Numbered from the stretch's first letter, positions 53,499-62,466 are shown. The stretch: 64,000 nt of DNA from Bacillota bacterium (GCA_023435895.1 JAEZLH010000006.1:1-64000), one strand, 5' to 3'. Notes: generated by a model from the letters alone, not told the origin. Translations and numbers: made by a program.

Positions 53499-54398
53499 AT
53501 GATAACAGCTATTTTAGCGATTATAGTGATAGGTTGCCTTTTCTATACAATGATACCAAATGTAATTTTAATAGGGCTATGCATGATGGTAAGCACAGCT
53601 TTTATGTTTCTTCCCAACCATAAGCATGTGGGCTTTTTAGAAATTGATATGATTGCACAAAAGTCACGGTTGAACAATATCAATCCATCCTTGAAGTTTT
53701 GGACAGTAATCCTGCTCATGTTTTTATGTGTCAGCTCATCCACTCCTTTGGTTGGATTCCTGTTGGCAGTATGCATGATGATTTTCATCGTAATCTTTGG
53801 TGGGATGGGAATGAGAGATTATCTTTCATTCCTTACCGTGCCGGTTATGTTCCTGTTAATGAGCGGGCTGGCATTATTATTTGAATATGGAACGAAGCCG
53901 ATTGGGGTGATTAATCTTCCTCTTCTGGAGGGATATTTCTATGTAAGTCATAATGCACAATTACGGACTGCATTGGTTATGTCAAAGGCAATCGGCTCAA
54001 TCAGCTGTTTGTATCTTTTATCTTTATCCACAACTATGTCAGAAATTATAGCTGTCTTAAGGAAAGCTCATGTTCCCGAGATTATTATTGAACTGATGTA
54101 TCTTATTTACCGGTATATCTTTGTATTATTTGATATGTACCGAATTATGAAGAATGCAGCAAAGAGCAGATTGGGATTTGTAGATTTTTTTACCAGTGTT
54201 AAAACCACTGGTCAGATTTATGGCCACTTACTTGCCAGAAGTTACAGAAAAGCACTTAGCAATTTTGATGCCATGGAAAGTCGATGTTATGATGGAGAAA
54301 TACGATTTTTGGAACATTCAAAAGAACTTACAGTCAGGTCTGTAATATTTGCTGGAATCATTGTAAGCCTTACATTAGGAATGACGATCTTGACATAG
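53499..54398 (+). CDS. cbiQ: cobalt ECF transporter T component CbiQ
   Basis: A 299-residue membrane protein. The long loop bears the two coupling helices of ECF T components (VLRKAHVPEIIIELMYLIYRYIFVLFDMYR, and the Ala-Arg box SRLGF, LLARSYRKALSNFDAMESRCYDG) that contact the ATPase. An extra N-terminal helix region (residues 1-40) precedes the first conserved segment (DMIAQKSRLNNINPSLKFW). Third gene of the cobalt operon, 50 bases after cbiN with a GGGGGAG site upstream. Confidence 0.92.
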   Translation: MITAILAIIVIGCLFYTMIPNVILIGLCMMVSTAFMFLPNHKHVGFLEIDMIAQKSRLNNINPSLKFWTVILLMFLCVSSSTPLVGFLLAVCMMIFIVIFGGMGMRDYLSFLTVPVMFLLMSGLALLFEYGTKPIGVINLPLLEGYFYVSHNAQLRTALVMSKAIGSISCLYLLSLSTTMSEIIAVLRKAHVPEIIIELMYLIYRYIFVLFDMYRIMKNAAKSRLGFVDFFTSVKTTGQIYGHLLARSYRKALSNFDAMESRCYDGEIRFLEHSKELTVRSVIFAGIIVSLTLGMTILT

Positions 54399-54489
54399 GT
54401 ATACTGGGGGAACATGGCACTGTAACATCTAAGTACTCGGAGGAAGAGAAAGAAAATGGGAGTTTACATTTAATGGAGGATAGCAAACA

Positions 54490-55302
54490 GTGGAAGAGAT
54501 TTTGAGATTAGAAGAGATAAACTATCAATATGACAAGGAAAGATTAGTCCTTAAGAATTTGTCAGTGACATTATATGATAATCAAAAGGTTGCAGTGCTT
54601 GGAAATAACGGTGCTGGGAAGAGCACCTTTTTTCTATGCTGCAACGGAATTCATCGACCGCAATCGGGCAAACTGTTTATGAATAAATCCGAGGTTCGGT
54701 TTTCAAAGAAGGAGAAACAAGCGCTTTGTCAAACTGTTGGACTTGTATTTCAAGATCCGGATAGTCAGATTATCGCCGGTACAGTGGAAGCGGAAGTTAG
54801 TTTTGGTCCAATGAATTTAAAACTCCCGCTTGAGAAGGTTCGTTCGCGGGTGGAGGATGCCATTGGAAGAATGCGTTTGGAGGAGATGAGATATCGAGCC
54901 CCTCATTATCTGTCCGGAGGGGAGAAAAAACGTGTAAGTATTGCAGATGTTCTATCCATGAATCCCAAGTTACTACTACTGGATGAACCTACTTCAAGCC
55001 TTGATCCGGAAAATACACGGCTGTTGGAGAATAATTTGGAAAGGTTAAGTGAAAAAGGGTTGGGGGTAGTCATCTCAACCCATGATATTGATTTTGCTTG
55101 GCGCTGGGCACAACGGATTCTGTTATTTCATAAAGGAGAGCTGGTTGCGGATGGGGAGCCTGAGGAAGTATTTATGAATAAAGAACTATTGGAGCGATGT
55201 GGACTGGTACAACCTACCCTGCTTCAAGTGGGGAGTTTATTCAATATATGCCCTCTGCCGAGAACGATGGATGATCTAGAGGAAAGGATGAGAAGAGAAT
55301 AA
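54490..55302 (+). CDS. cbiO: cobalt ECF transporter ATPase CbiO
   Basis: A 270-residue ATPase: Walker A LGNNGAGKSTFF, Q-loop FQDPDSQI, signature LSGGEKKRVSIADVLSM, Walker B LLLLDEPTSSLDP and H-switch STHDIDF. These are typical of ECF/CbiO ATPases. GTG start, about 9 bases after GGAGG. It powers the CbiMNQ complex. One CbiO could act as a homodimer, as in many group I ECF systems. No cobalamin biosynthesis genes are present in the window. Confidence 0.95.
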   Translation: MEEILRLEEINYQYDKERLVLKNLSVTLYDNQKVAVLGNNGAGKSTFFLCCNGIHRPQSGKLFMNKSEVRFSKKEKQALCQTVGLVFQDPDSQIIAGTVEAEVSFGPMNLKLPLEKVRSRVEDAIGRMRLEEMRYRAPHYLSGGEKKRVSIADVLSMNPKLLLLDEPTSSLDPENTRLLENNLERLSEKGLGVVISTHDIDFAWRWAQRILLFHKGELVADGEPEEVFMNKELLERCGLVQPTLLQVGSLFNICPLPRTMDDLEERMRRE

Positions 55303-55315
55303 AATATATCTTTGG

Positions 55316-55381
55316 ATGTTAATTGCCACTGGAATGGCATGTATTTTCTTCTTAATCACCTTTTTGGGAACAAGGAAGTAA
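55316..55381 (+). CDS. very small hydrophobic frame after cbiO
   Basis: A 21-codon frame starting at ATG 55316 encodes one hydrophobic helix (MLIATGMACIFFLITFLGTRK). It lies 13 bases after cbiO. A small membrane peptide is possible, but there is no clear ribosome site, so the call is weak. The rest of 55382-55500 shows no gene. Confidence 0.25.
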   Translation: MLIATGMACIFFLITFLGTRK

Positions 55382-55503
55382 TACGCTCATAAAGGATAAG
55401 GAAGAACATAAAATGTTTTTTCTACAAGATTTCAAATATTGTTAAAATACAGATGTTTTACACGATTACATTTTCTCTACATATCTTATATTTTAAAATA
55501 GAA

Positions 55504-55545
55504 ACAGGCTGCATAACCAACTCGAAGAGATGGCTGTCAGCCTGT
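55504..55545. terminator. hairpin between the cobalt operon and the convergent gene pair
   Basis: ACAGGCTG pairs perfectly with CAGCCTGT across a 25-base loop. T and A content around it is moderate. A bidirectional terminator is likely from its position between convergent genes. Confidence 0.5.
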
Positions 55546-55623
55546 ACTTTTAAATCGGAACAAGTAATTAGTGTTATCCAAAAACGAAATATTTAAAATT
55601 GCATTCTTATGTTTTCCTTTGCT

Positions 55624-56088
55624 TTAATATTCCCCTTTGATAACAAAGAAGGAACCTCGAATCGTACCGGCAAGCTTTGATTTTTGTCTTGCAAACTTAA
55701 ATCGCTCTACTAATTCCTTTGGTACCTCCATACCCTCAGAAAGCTTAAAGCCAACCGCTCTTTTCTTTGGGTCATCAATAGTATACATTACATTGACCGA
55801 TAGCCCGTCCTCATAAAAAACATATGCCATTTTAATGTTTTCCACCTGAAAGCGTGAAGTCTCCAGGGGTTTAGCGCTGAATTCTATGTTACGCTCTTCT
55901 TTTAGAATGCGGTTTACATAATCAAGAGTCTCCTGACTATCTTCAGCCGGCACCACGGTAAATTCATGCTTGTATTTTGTCAAATAATAACGAGCTTCAT
56001 TGGCACGCAGCCCTGCAAGGGCATCTGCAACAGGGGAAGACTCCAACCCTACGGTTGATACGTTTTTAAAATCTACAATATAGGACAT
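55624..56088 (-). CDS. 154-residue protein of unknown function, operonic with a GyrI-like protein
   Basis: A soluble 154-residue protein I do not recognise. The start reads MSYIVDFKNVSTVGLESSPVADALAGLRANEARYYLTKYKHEFTVVPAED, then a predicted beta-rich C-terminal half (IKMAYVFYEDGLSVNVMYTIDDPKKRAVGFKL ... GTIRGSFFVIKGEY). No signal, membrane segment or catalytic motif. AGGAGG lies upstream. It follows the GyrI-like gene after 21 bases on the same strand, so they probably act together. Confidence 0.7.
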   Translation of the reverse strand: MSYIVDFKNVSTVGLESSPVADALAGLRANEARYYLTKYKHEFTVVPAEDSQETLDYVNRILKEERNIEFSAKPLETSRFQVENIKMAYVFYEDGLSVNVMYTIDDPKKRAVGFKLSEGMEVPKELVERFKFARQKSKLAGTIRGSFFVIKGEY

Positions 56089-56109
56089 AATATTTTCCTC
56101 CTTATTTTA

Positions 56110-56589
56110 TTATTTTCTTACTACAGGAATCCACATTTCACCAAATACTAAGCCATCCTTATGATGCGTCACCACCATTGTGTTCGGACCGCCCACATAA
56201 GCGAAATTTTTTTCTTGGGAAAGAACTTGACCAAAAGCGATACCCGTTAGTTTATTCTCTAATTCTCCCGCTGAATTGGCTGAATCTTTCACTACCAAGT
56301 ATTCTCCCTTTGGAAATGGGATAACTCTTGCATTTTCCGTTTGTTGTGCTTTTGTTATGACGCCGGCGTAATGCATCATCTTGTTATTTACAGCTTCGTT
56401 GACTGCAAAAACATAATTATTTTCAGCAATCTTTTTTAATGCCTCAAGTCTTCCGTCTTGCTGAATTGATTGCCAAAAAGCCGCTTTTTCTTTATTCAGA
56501 CCTGCGAAATCTGTGTAATGGCTTTTTAATTCAATCCCCAAACCCAATACGGTAAAGCTTTCTTTTTCTTCTAACGTATGATTTGTCAT
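56110..56589 (-). CDS. GyrI-like / AraC effector-binding domain protein
   Basis: A 159-residue single-domain protein of the GyrI-like (effector-binding) fold: VLGLGIELKSHYTDFAGLNKEKAAFWQSI, then FAVNEAVNNKMMHYAGVI, IPFPKGEYLVVKDSA and EMWIPVVRK. In regulators this domain binds hydrophobic drugs; stand-alone forms such as SbmC/GyrI protect gyrase or sequester toxins. The second ATG (56589) has GGAAGG at 8 bases; the first lies too near that site. It is divergent from the WYL regulator, which probably controls it. Confidence 0.75.
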   Translation of the reverse strand: MTNHTLEEKESFTVLGLGIELKSHYTDFAGLNKEKAAFWQSIQQDGRLEALKKIAENNYVFAVNEAVNNKMMHYAGVITKAQQTENARVIPFPKGEYLVVKDSANSAGELENKLTGIAFGQVLSQEKNFAYVGGPNTMVVTHHKDGLVFGEMWIPVVRK

Positions 56590-56698
56590 ATACATGACCT
56601 TCCTTTATCAATATTCATCAAATGGCTTGTCTTCTTCACTTGATAGGTTTATTATAACCTTAAAACATGTCAAAAAATGATACTGTTAAGGAGCAGAG

Positions 56699-57670
56699 AT
56701 GAAAAAAGTTGAACGAATTAATATTATCATGCGTTATATCAACAATCGATCACACTTTACTATTTCTGAGATCATGAGGGAATTTGATATTTCACGATCA
56801 ACAGCCATAAGGGATATTGCTGAAATAGAAGCCATGGGAGTGCCGCTTGTGGCTGAAGTGGGAAAGGATGGGGGTTATTTTGTCATGCATAATTCGGTTC
56901 TACCCGAAGTACGCTTCACGGATTCAGAGGTCAAGGCACTCTTTATTGCCTTTATGGCAACAAGGAATCGACAGCTTCCTTATCTGAAGAGCCGGCATTC
57001 TCTAGCAGAGAAGTTACTTGGCCTTATATCAGAAAACCAACAGGATGATTTGGTTCTTCTTAACCAAATTTTGCTCTTTGAGGGAACCAACCCAAATAAT
57101 CCGGATCTTCTTGATCTTGCGGACCTTCCTCATCCCATGTTGGAGCAGTTAATTCACATTCTTCTTATAGACAGCAGTTTGTTAATTACCATTCAGGAGG
57201 AGAAGGAAGTAAAGATACATCCGATTTATTTACTGCATTTGTACAATGAAAAAGGATTATGGCTTGTAGAGGGTTATCATTTAGAGGATGAGAAAAGACA
57301 GCTAATTCCGGTAGATCAAATCATTGATGTCAAACCCTATCCGATGACAAAGAAATTAACCAGGAAAAAGATAATAGATAAGCTTAGTAAAATAGAAGAA
57401 GAGATTAATCTAGTTATAGAGCTTGGCCCCAGGGCAGTGGCACAATATAAAAAATATCATCCCTTTGGCTGTTCTGTATCTTATACGAATCCATACCAGT
57501 CTACAGCAATTTTAAGGATGGCTATCTCTAGGGACAAGCAGGAAGAATGGAAGGAGTTAACAAACTGGCTGTTATTTTTGGGAGAGGATATTAAAGTAAG
57601 AGAAATACCAGAACAATTATTGATAGATATGGAGCAAAGGATAAATAAATTGCTGCAAGAAAGTCGATAG
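56699..57670 (+). CDS. WYL-domain transcriptional regulator (YafY type)
   Basis: A 323-residue regulator. The N-terminal winged helix is KKVERINIIMRYINNRSHFTISEIMREFDISRSTAIRDIAEIEAMGVPL (residues 2-50), followed by a linker and a WYL domain (about 150-225; KIHPIYLLHLYNEKGLWLVEGYHLEDEKRQLIPVDQI, where WLVEGY takes the WYL position). WYL proteins sense nucleic acid or other ligands and often control stress or defence genes. It is divergent from the GyrI-like gene pair with about 110 bases between; the shared region is AT-rich and a binding site cannot be singled out. Confidence 0.88.
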   Translation: MKKVERINIIMRYINNRSHFTISEIMREFDISRSTAIRDIAEIEAMGVPLVAEVGKDGGYFVMHNSVLPEVRFTDSEVKALFIAFMATRNRQLPYLKSRHSLAEKLLGLISENQQDDLVLLNQILLFEGTNPNNPDLLDLADLPHPMLEQLIHILLIDSSLLITIQEEKEVKIHPIYLLHLYNEKGLWLVEGYHLEDEKRQLIPVDQIIDVKPYPMTKKLTRKKIIDKLSKIEEEINLVIELGPRAVAQYKKYHPFGCSVSYTNPYQSTAILRMAISRDKQEEWKELTNWLLFLGEDIKVREIPEQLLIDMEQRINKLLQESR

Positions 57671-57733
57671 AGCAATAAAAGAAATGATGGAAGAGGGTTA
57701 GTAGGAGTTATAATCCTTGAGAGTAATAAAAAA

Positions 57734-57822
57734 GGGAGTTAAAATAAAATCCGGCAAAAAGAATATATTAGCTCATACTAGCAATATATAGCGTAATTAT
57801 TCAGACTTTATTTTAACATCCC
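57734..57822. terminator. 89-base inverted repeat between convergent genes
   Basis: GGG-A-GTTAAAATAAA at the left pairs with TTTATTTTAAC-AT-CCC at the right across a loop of about 58 bases. It lies between the WYL gene and the convergent drug-efflux gene, so a bidirectional terminator is likely. Its length equals that of the element at 10226, but the end sequences differ. Confidence 0.5.
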
Positions 57823-57847
57823 GATTTATGTTAATATATTATATTTG

Positions 57848-59284
57848 TTATTCCGTTCTTTCCTCTACCATACTGATCTGTTTTTTTGATAACATACGAA
57901 ACAGGGTTAAGAGAGCACCGAGTAAGCTGATTGCCCCAGCTACCAAATAAACGATGTGCATACCAAAGATAAAGGCACCGCTTCTTCCTGGAATATAACT
58001 GGTTACGCGTTCACCGAGCTTATAACTCATCATACTGTAAAGTAATGTTGTGGCAAGTGCAATTCCGCATACCATACCTACATTACGGATCAGCGCATTG
58101 ATACTGCCTGCCACACCAAGTTTATCCCTGCTTACGGTAGACATAACAAGGGAATTGTTTGGTGATTGAAACATACCCATTCCCACTGACATGATGGCAA
58201 TAATAATGATCAGATAGAAGAGGGAAGAACCTTCTCCTATGGTGGACATTAATAAGAGTCCGGCGCTGGTCAATACAAGTCCAAGGAAAGTAAGTAGCTC
58301 AGAACCGATTTTGTCAGAGAGATGTCCGCTCATCGGCGCTACTGCGGTCAAAATCAATGGATATACCATCATAATCATACCGGAAAAGGATGGTGAGTAG
58401 GCACGCACATCCTGCAAGTAGAACGGTAAAAGAATATTGTGACAGAATATAGCTACAAAGCTAACAAATCCACAAAAAATACTGAGAGTAAATAGTTTGT
58501 TAGAAAACATAGTTAACTGTACAAGCGGATCGGCTAATCTTTTTTCAAGAAATATAAAGACGATAAAGGCAATAATTGCTACACCAAAGCCACTCAGTAT
58601 CAAAGGGTCACTAAAGCCACGGCTTACTCCTTCATTTAAGGAAACGAAGAGTGGTACGATTGCTACAAGAAATAATAATGAACCTGCCATATCTAATCTT
58701 TGAACTGGTTTTTTCTGAGTCTTTGGCAATAATTTAATCGCCGCAATTACAGCAATAATTCCAATCGGAACATTAATATAAAAGATGTATTCCCAACCTA
58801 CAGCACCAACAATTAATCCGCCAAGACCGGGACCGACCAATGACCCAAGAGCAACTGCAGTTCCTACAAAGCCAAGTGCTTTTCCGCGTTCATTAGCGGG
58901 AAACACCTCTGTAACAATACCCTGGTTATTTGCCATTGTTCCGGCAGCTCCGATTGCCTGAATGACACGTGCGGCAATTAGCATAGAGTAAGAACCACTA
59001 AGACCGCATAGAAGGGAACCTATGGTGAACAATATAATACCAAGGGTGAACATTTTTGTTTTTCCAAGCATATCGCCTAGTTTACCAAAAATCAAGATAA
59101 CACCGGCTATTACGATTAGATAACTGGTTGCTACAAATTGAATTCCTGATGTAGTTACGTGAAGCGCCTTCGCCATACTTGGCAGTGCAACATTGACGAT
59201 ACTTCCGTCCAGGGTTGCCATGAAAGTTGTAATAATGACGATTGATAGTACAGTCCATTTGTTTACTTTATGTGATTGATTCAT
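57848..59284 (-). CDS. DHA2-family drug efflux MFS transporter (EmrB/QacA type)
   Basis: A 478-residue transporter with 14 predicted helices. Motif D1 is FMATLDGSIVNVALPSM, motif A-like GKLGDMLGKTKMF, motif B-like ARVIQAIGAAG, and motif C is GSLVGPGLGGLIVGAVGWEYIFYINVPIG, a run that marks drug/proton antiporters. Typical substrates are hydrophobic drugs or bile-like compounds. It is co-transcribed with the MarR gene upstream, 14 bases away with GGGAGG between, and should be derepressed when MarR binds ligand. Confidence 0.93.
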   Translation of the reverse strand: MNQSHKVNKWTVLSIVIITTFMATLDGSIVNVALPSMAKALHVTTSGIQFVATSYLIVIAGVILIFGKLGDMLGKTKMFTLGIILFTIGSLLCGLSGSYSMLIAARVIQAIGAAGTMANNQGIVTEVFPANERGKALGFVGTAVALGSLVGPGLGGLIVGAVGWEYIFYINVPIGIIAVIAAIKLLPKTQKKPVQRLDMAGSLLFLVAIVPLFVSLNEGVSRGFSDPLILSGFGVAIIAFIVFIFLEKRLADPLVQLTMFSNKLFTLSIFCGFVSFVAIFCHNILLPFYLQDVRAYSPSFSGMIMMVYPLILTAVAPMSGHLSDKIGSELLTFLGLVLTSAGLLLMSTIGEGSSLFYLIIIIAIMSVGMGMFQSPNNSLVMSTVSRDKLGVAGSINALIRNVGMVCGIALATTLLYSMMSYKLGERVTSYIPGRSGAFIFGMHIVYLVAGAISLLGALLTLFRMLSKKQISMVEERTE

Positions 59285-59298
59285 GTAAAAAACCTCCC

Positions 59299-59733
59299 TT
59301 ACCCGTTCAGCTTGCGGGCATTACAAAAAACTTTGTATAAGGAATCTATCATATGTTCCTTATCATTCTCTGTCAAACCTTCTGTTATGCGTTCTATGAG
59401 CGCATTCAATTCCGACTTGACCTTTGGTAGCATTTCTCTTGCTTTGTCAGTTAAGTATAGCCGGTATGCCCGGCTGTCATCTTCATGCGGTTTTCGCTCA
59501 ATAAAATCACTTTCCATAAGTTTTGTAATCATACGGGTAGACATGGCTTTGTCGTTGCCGATTAGATGGCTGATTTCATTTTGGCAGATACCTTCATTCT
59601 TTTCTAAGATAAATAAATAACGAAAGGAACCGCTGCTCAGATCATATTTTTTTAATGCCTTATCCAGGTAAATCTGAGTTTGACGAAAGATTTTATTATT
59701 AAGCATCAACAGATTCATCTGAGAAATATCCAT
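59299..59733 (-). CDS. MarR-family regulator
   Basis: A 144-residue regulator: the helix-turn-helix and wing read GICQNEISHLIGNDKAMSTRMITKLMESDFIERKPHEDDSRAYRLYLTDKAREML, the family core. The start with GGAGG at 7 bases is chosen over one 15 bases further upstream that precedes the site. Two palindromic operators overlap its promoter, so it likely represses itself and the efflux pump, and releases on binding a phenolic or drug ligand. Confidence 0.92.
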   Translation of the reverse strand: MDISQMNLLMLNNKIFRQTQIYLDKALKKYDLSSGSFRYLFILEKNEGICQNEISHLIGNDKAMSTRMITKLMESDFIERKPHEDDSRAYRLYLTDKAREMLPKVKSELNALIERITEGLTENDKEHMIDSLYKVFCNARKLNG

Positions 59734-59747
59734 TCTATTCACCTCCA

Positions 59748-59796
59748 TAGTTGACTAATCAACTATATTATAGTTAAGAAATGTTGAGTAGTCAAC
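59748..59796 (-). promoter_or_regulatory. marR promoter with two palindromic operators
   Basis: On the minus strand TTGACT (59790-59795) lies 17 bases before TATAAT (59767-59772), a near-perfect sigma-A promoter. TAGTTGA-CTAA-TCAACTA (59748-59765) overlaps the start of transcription. A second palindrome, GTTGA-GTAG-TCAAC (59783-59796), overlaps the -35. Occupying both would fully block RNA polymerase. Confidence 0.82.
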
Positions 59797-59924
59797 TATT
59801 TATCCTGTAGAAAAAGAAGTTTCAATTTAATTAAATTTGAGCACTTTATCCAAACGTTCTGAGATGTTTCATTAATACCCGAAATTTTTCGGGTGAAAGA
59901 CAAAAATATTATAGACTAATTTCA

Positions 59925-59954
59925 TTGACATAAAACATGAAAAAAGCTATATTT
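59925..59954 (+). promoter_or_regulatory. sigma-A promoter of the c-di-GMP riboswitch transcript
   Basis: TTGACA (59925-59930) and TATATT (59949-59954) are 18 bases apart. Transcription would start near 59961, about 25 bases before the riboswitch core. Confidence 0.6.
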
Positions 59955-59984
59955 TCATAGGTACTAGTTCAACTGGTATAAAAT

Positions 59985-60070
59985 TGTACTTGATAAAGGC
60001 AAACTTGTCGAAAGGCAGGGACGCAAAGCCGTGAGTCTAAGGTGTGAATCACTATGATAGTCAGGCTGCC
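59985..60070 (+). ncRNA. cyclic di-GMP-I (GEMM-I) riboswitch
   Basis: The core is AAAGGCAAAC, CGAAAGGCAGGGACGCAAAGCC, GTCTAAGG and CTATGATAGTCAGGCTGCC, in class order: the tetraloop GAAA, the GGGACGCAAAGCC receptor strand and the ATGATAG(C/T) 3' block are all present. It is about 390 bases before a chemoreceptor gene. A hairpin with a T run follows directly. Confidence 0.9.
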
Positions 60071-60112
60071 ACAGTATGCACCGTTAAGGTTTTATTAACT
60101 GCGGCCTTTTTT
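60064..60112 (+). terminator. terminator next to the c-di-GMP riboswitch
   Basis: GGCTGC (60064-60069), the 3' end of the riboswitch, can pair with GCGGCC (60101-60106), with an inner GTTAA/TTAAC stem, followed by TTTTTT. Sharing bases with the aptamer end is what a switch would need; which state wins on ligand binding cannot be settled by eye. Confidence 0.7.
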
Positions 60113-60462
60113 GCTGCAGCTTTTTTTGTGCGTTTTTCAAGTGTTCGATATATCAGTCTGATAATAAAGTATCAGCGAACGATAACTTTGTATGGATAAC
60201 GATTTGATTTTCTGGATAGATTACGGAGCTTTAATATATGAATAACAACTTTCATTAATTGTTCAAGGTAGAATGAACTGTGATATTCAAAGTAATCAGT
60301 CTAGAAATAATTCGGCATTTTTCACTGAGTTTCTGTACGTTTGATATTCTGTATAGGAGGAGGGTAAAGCGGAAGTTGTATATGAGTGAGGAGATTAGGG
60401 GTTAATTAATTTGTTATGATAAGAGAAACAGTTAAAACACACAAAATATTATGGAGAACAAG
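60113..60462 (+). other. 350-base untranslated stretch between riboswitch and chemoreceptor
   Basis: No gene is seen. It contains a GGAGGAGGG site at 60357-60365 followed only by a ten-codon TTG/ATG frame, and no second riboswitch that I recognise. It is unusually long for a leader. Confidence 0.4.
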
Positions 60463-62466
60463 ATGAAAAGATTTCAATTAAAGAGCATAAAGACGAAACT
60501 AATACTGAACTTTGCAGCAATTATTTTAATTTCTTCCATGGTCATAGGATTCACTGCACTTCTCAGCTCAGAAGGCGCACTTAGAGGTGAAGCAGAAAAA
60601 TCACTTTTATCCTTAGCACAGGAGGATGCCAAATTAACCACAAGCAGATTGGAGACACAAGAACAAACCTTGGTAATGCTTGCACTGAATGACGGAATTC
60701 AAAACATGATTTGGGCCGTCCAGCAGCCTATGTTAAAAAAATATGTTAAGGTAACAGCATTTATTGATATTGCGGTTGTAGATATGGATGGAAATGCAAG
60801 GTATTCAGATGGTACAGAAAGTAATTTATCTGATCGTGATTATATCAAGAAGGCATTAGCGGGAGAAACAAATATATCCGATGTACTAATCAGCAAGGTA
60901 ACGCATGAACCGGTTATCATGGTTGCAACTCCGATTAAGGAGAACGATAAGGTTGTAGGAGCACTGATTGGCAGGCGCGATGGCAATACGCTGAGCGAAC
61001 TGGTGAAGGATACCGGTTATGGACGTGAAGGATACGGTTACATGATTAATTCCAAAGGAGTAGTTATTGCTCACAAGGATAAACAAAAAGTTTTAACACA
61101 GTTTTCACCGATTGAAGCTGCGAAAAAAGATAAAAGCATGAATTCTTCCTCAGACTTATTCAAGAAAATCATAAAAGAGAAAAATGGTGTAAGTGCATAC
61201 ACGTTTAATAAAACCAATCTGTATGCAGGGTATTCCCAGATTAAAGGCACAGACTGGATTTTTGTAATTACCGCAAATAAGAATGAGGTTCTTGCAGCAG
61301 TTCCTGTCTTACAAAACAGAATACTGATTGTAGTTGCTATTATTTTATTAATAAGCATTATAGTTACCTATATTATCGGTAATAGTATAACCGCACCAAT
61401 AATAAAGACGGTTCGCCACTCGGAGAAAATCGCAAGTTTGGATATCTCCTTTGATGTAGAACAGAAATATCTATCGAAACAGGATGAAATCGGTACGCTT
61501 TCCAGGGCTCTTCAAAGTATATCCGATAGCATTCGTGGAGTGGTAAGTGATATTAGTCGATCCTCCGAGCAGCTTGCCTCAGCCTCAGAAGAATTATCCG
61601 CTACTTCCTTGCAATCCGCTAACTCCTCAGAGGAGGTATCCATAACAATTGGAGAAATCGCTAAGGGAGCCTCCGAACAAGCAAGATATACAGAAGAAGG
61701 ATCAAGTAAAGCGATTGTACTTGGAGAAGTGATTGAAAAGGATCAGGATTATCTGGAAAGCTTGAATGAAGCTACCAATAAAGTGGCACTGGTTTTAAAT
61801 AACGGATTAAAAGAAATTGCTTATTTATCAGAAAAAACGGAAGAGAATAATGTAGCTTCCAAAGAAATTCATAATGTAATTCTAAGAACGGATGAAAGTT
61901 CAAAAAGAATCGGCCAAGCCAGTAATGTAATCGCATCCATTGCGAACCAGACTAATCTATTGGCGTTAAATGCTGCAATTGAAGCAGCGAGAGCAGGTGA
62001 AGCTGGAAGAGGTTTTGCGGTGGTTGCAGCTGAAATCAAGAAGCTGGCTGAGCAATCCGCCGCATCTACTAAGAATATTGATGAAATGGTTATCGATTTA
62101 CAAAAGAATTCGGAAGCAGCGGTAAAAACCATTACAGTTATGTCAACGACGATTAAAGAGCAATCCGATAGTGTTAACAGCAACAAGAACACCTACTTAA
62201 CCATTGAAGAAGCCATCAAAGAAGCAGAGAAGAAGGTTGAACTTCTTAATGAATCGGGTAGGGATATGGATAAGATGAAAGAAGAGATTATGGATACGAT
62301 CCAAAACCTTTCAGCCATTGCGCAAGAGAATTCTGCAGCCACGGAAGAGGTAACAGCATCCATGGTGGAACAGACTTCCTCCGTAGAGGAGATTGCAAAA
62401 TCCAGTGAAGATCTAGCGAAGCTGGCACAGGAATTGCAGATGATAATCAAGAAGTTTACGCTATAA
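60463..62466 (+). CDS. methyl-accepting chemotaxis protein under c-di-GMP riboswitch control
   Basis: A 667-residue receptor. TM1 is near residues 12-33, an extracellular dCache domain follows (YSDGTESNLSDRDYIKKALAGETNISDVLISKVTHEPVIMVATPI and YGYMINSKGVVIAHKDKQ), TM2 is near 278-300, then HAMP and the signalling domain with tip IANQTNLLALNAAIEAARAGEAGRGFAVVAAEIKKLAEQS. The ATG at 60463 follows GGAG at 7 bases; the ATG at 60451 lies on that site. The c-di-GMP riboswitch upstream links receptor synthesis to the sessile/motile decision. Confidence 0.95.
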   Translation: MKRFQLKSIKTKLILNFAAIILISSMVIGFTALLSSEGALRGEAEKSLLSLAQEDAKLTTSRLETQEQTLVMLALNDGIQNMIWAVQQPMLKKYVKVTAFIDIAVVDMDGNARYSDGTESNLSDRDYIKKALAGETNISDVLISKVTHEPVIMVATPIKENDKVVGALIGRRDGNTLSELVKDTGYGREGYGYMINSKGVVIAHKDKQKVLTQFSPIEAAKKDKSMNSSSDLFKKIIKEKNGVSAYTFNKTNLYAGYSQIKGTDWIFVITANKNEVLAAVPVLQNRILIVVAIILLISIIVTYIIGNSITAPIIKTVRHSEKIASLDISFDVEQKYLSKQDEIGTLSRALQSISDSIRGVVSDISRSSEQLASASEELSATSLQSANSSEEVSITIGEIAKGASEQARYTEEGSSKAIVLGEVIEKDQDYLESLNEATNKVALVLNNGLKEIAYLSEKTEENNVASKEIHNVILRTDESSKRIGQASNVIASIANQTNLLALNAAIEAARAGEAGRGFAVVAAEIKKLAEQSAASTKNIDEMVIDLQKNSEAAVKTITVMSTTIKEQSDSVNSNKNTYLTIEEAIKEAEKKVELLNESGRDMDKMKEEIMDTIQNLSAIAQENSAATEEVTASMVEQTSSVEEIAKSSEDLAKLAQELQMIIKKFTL

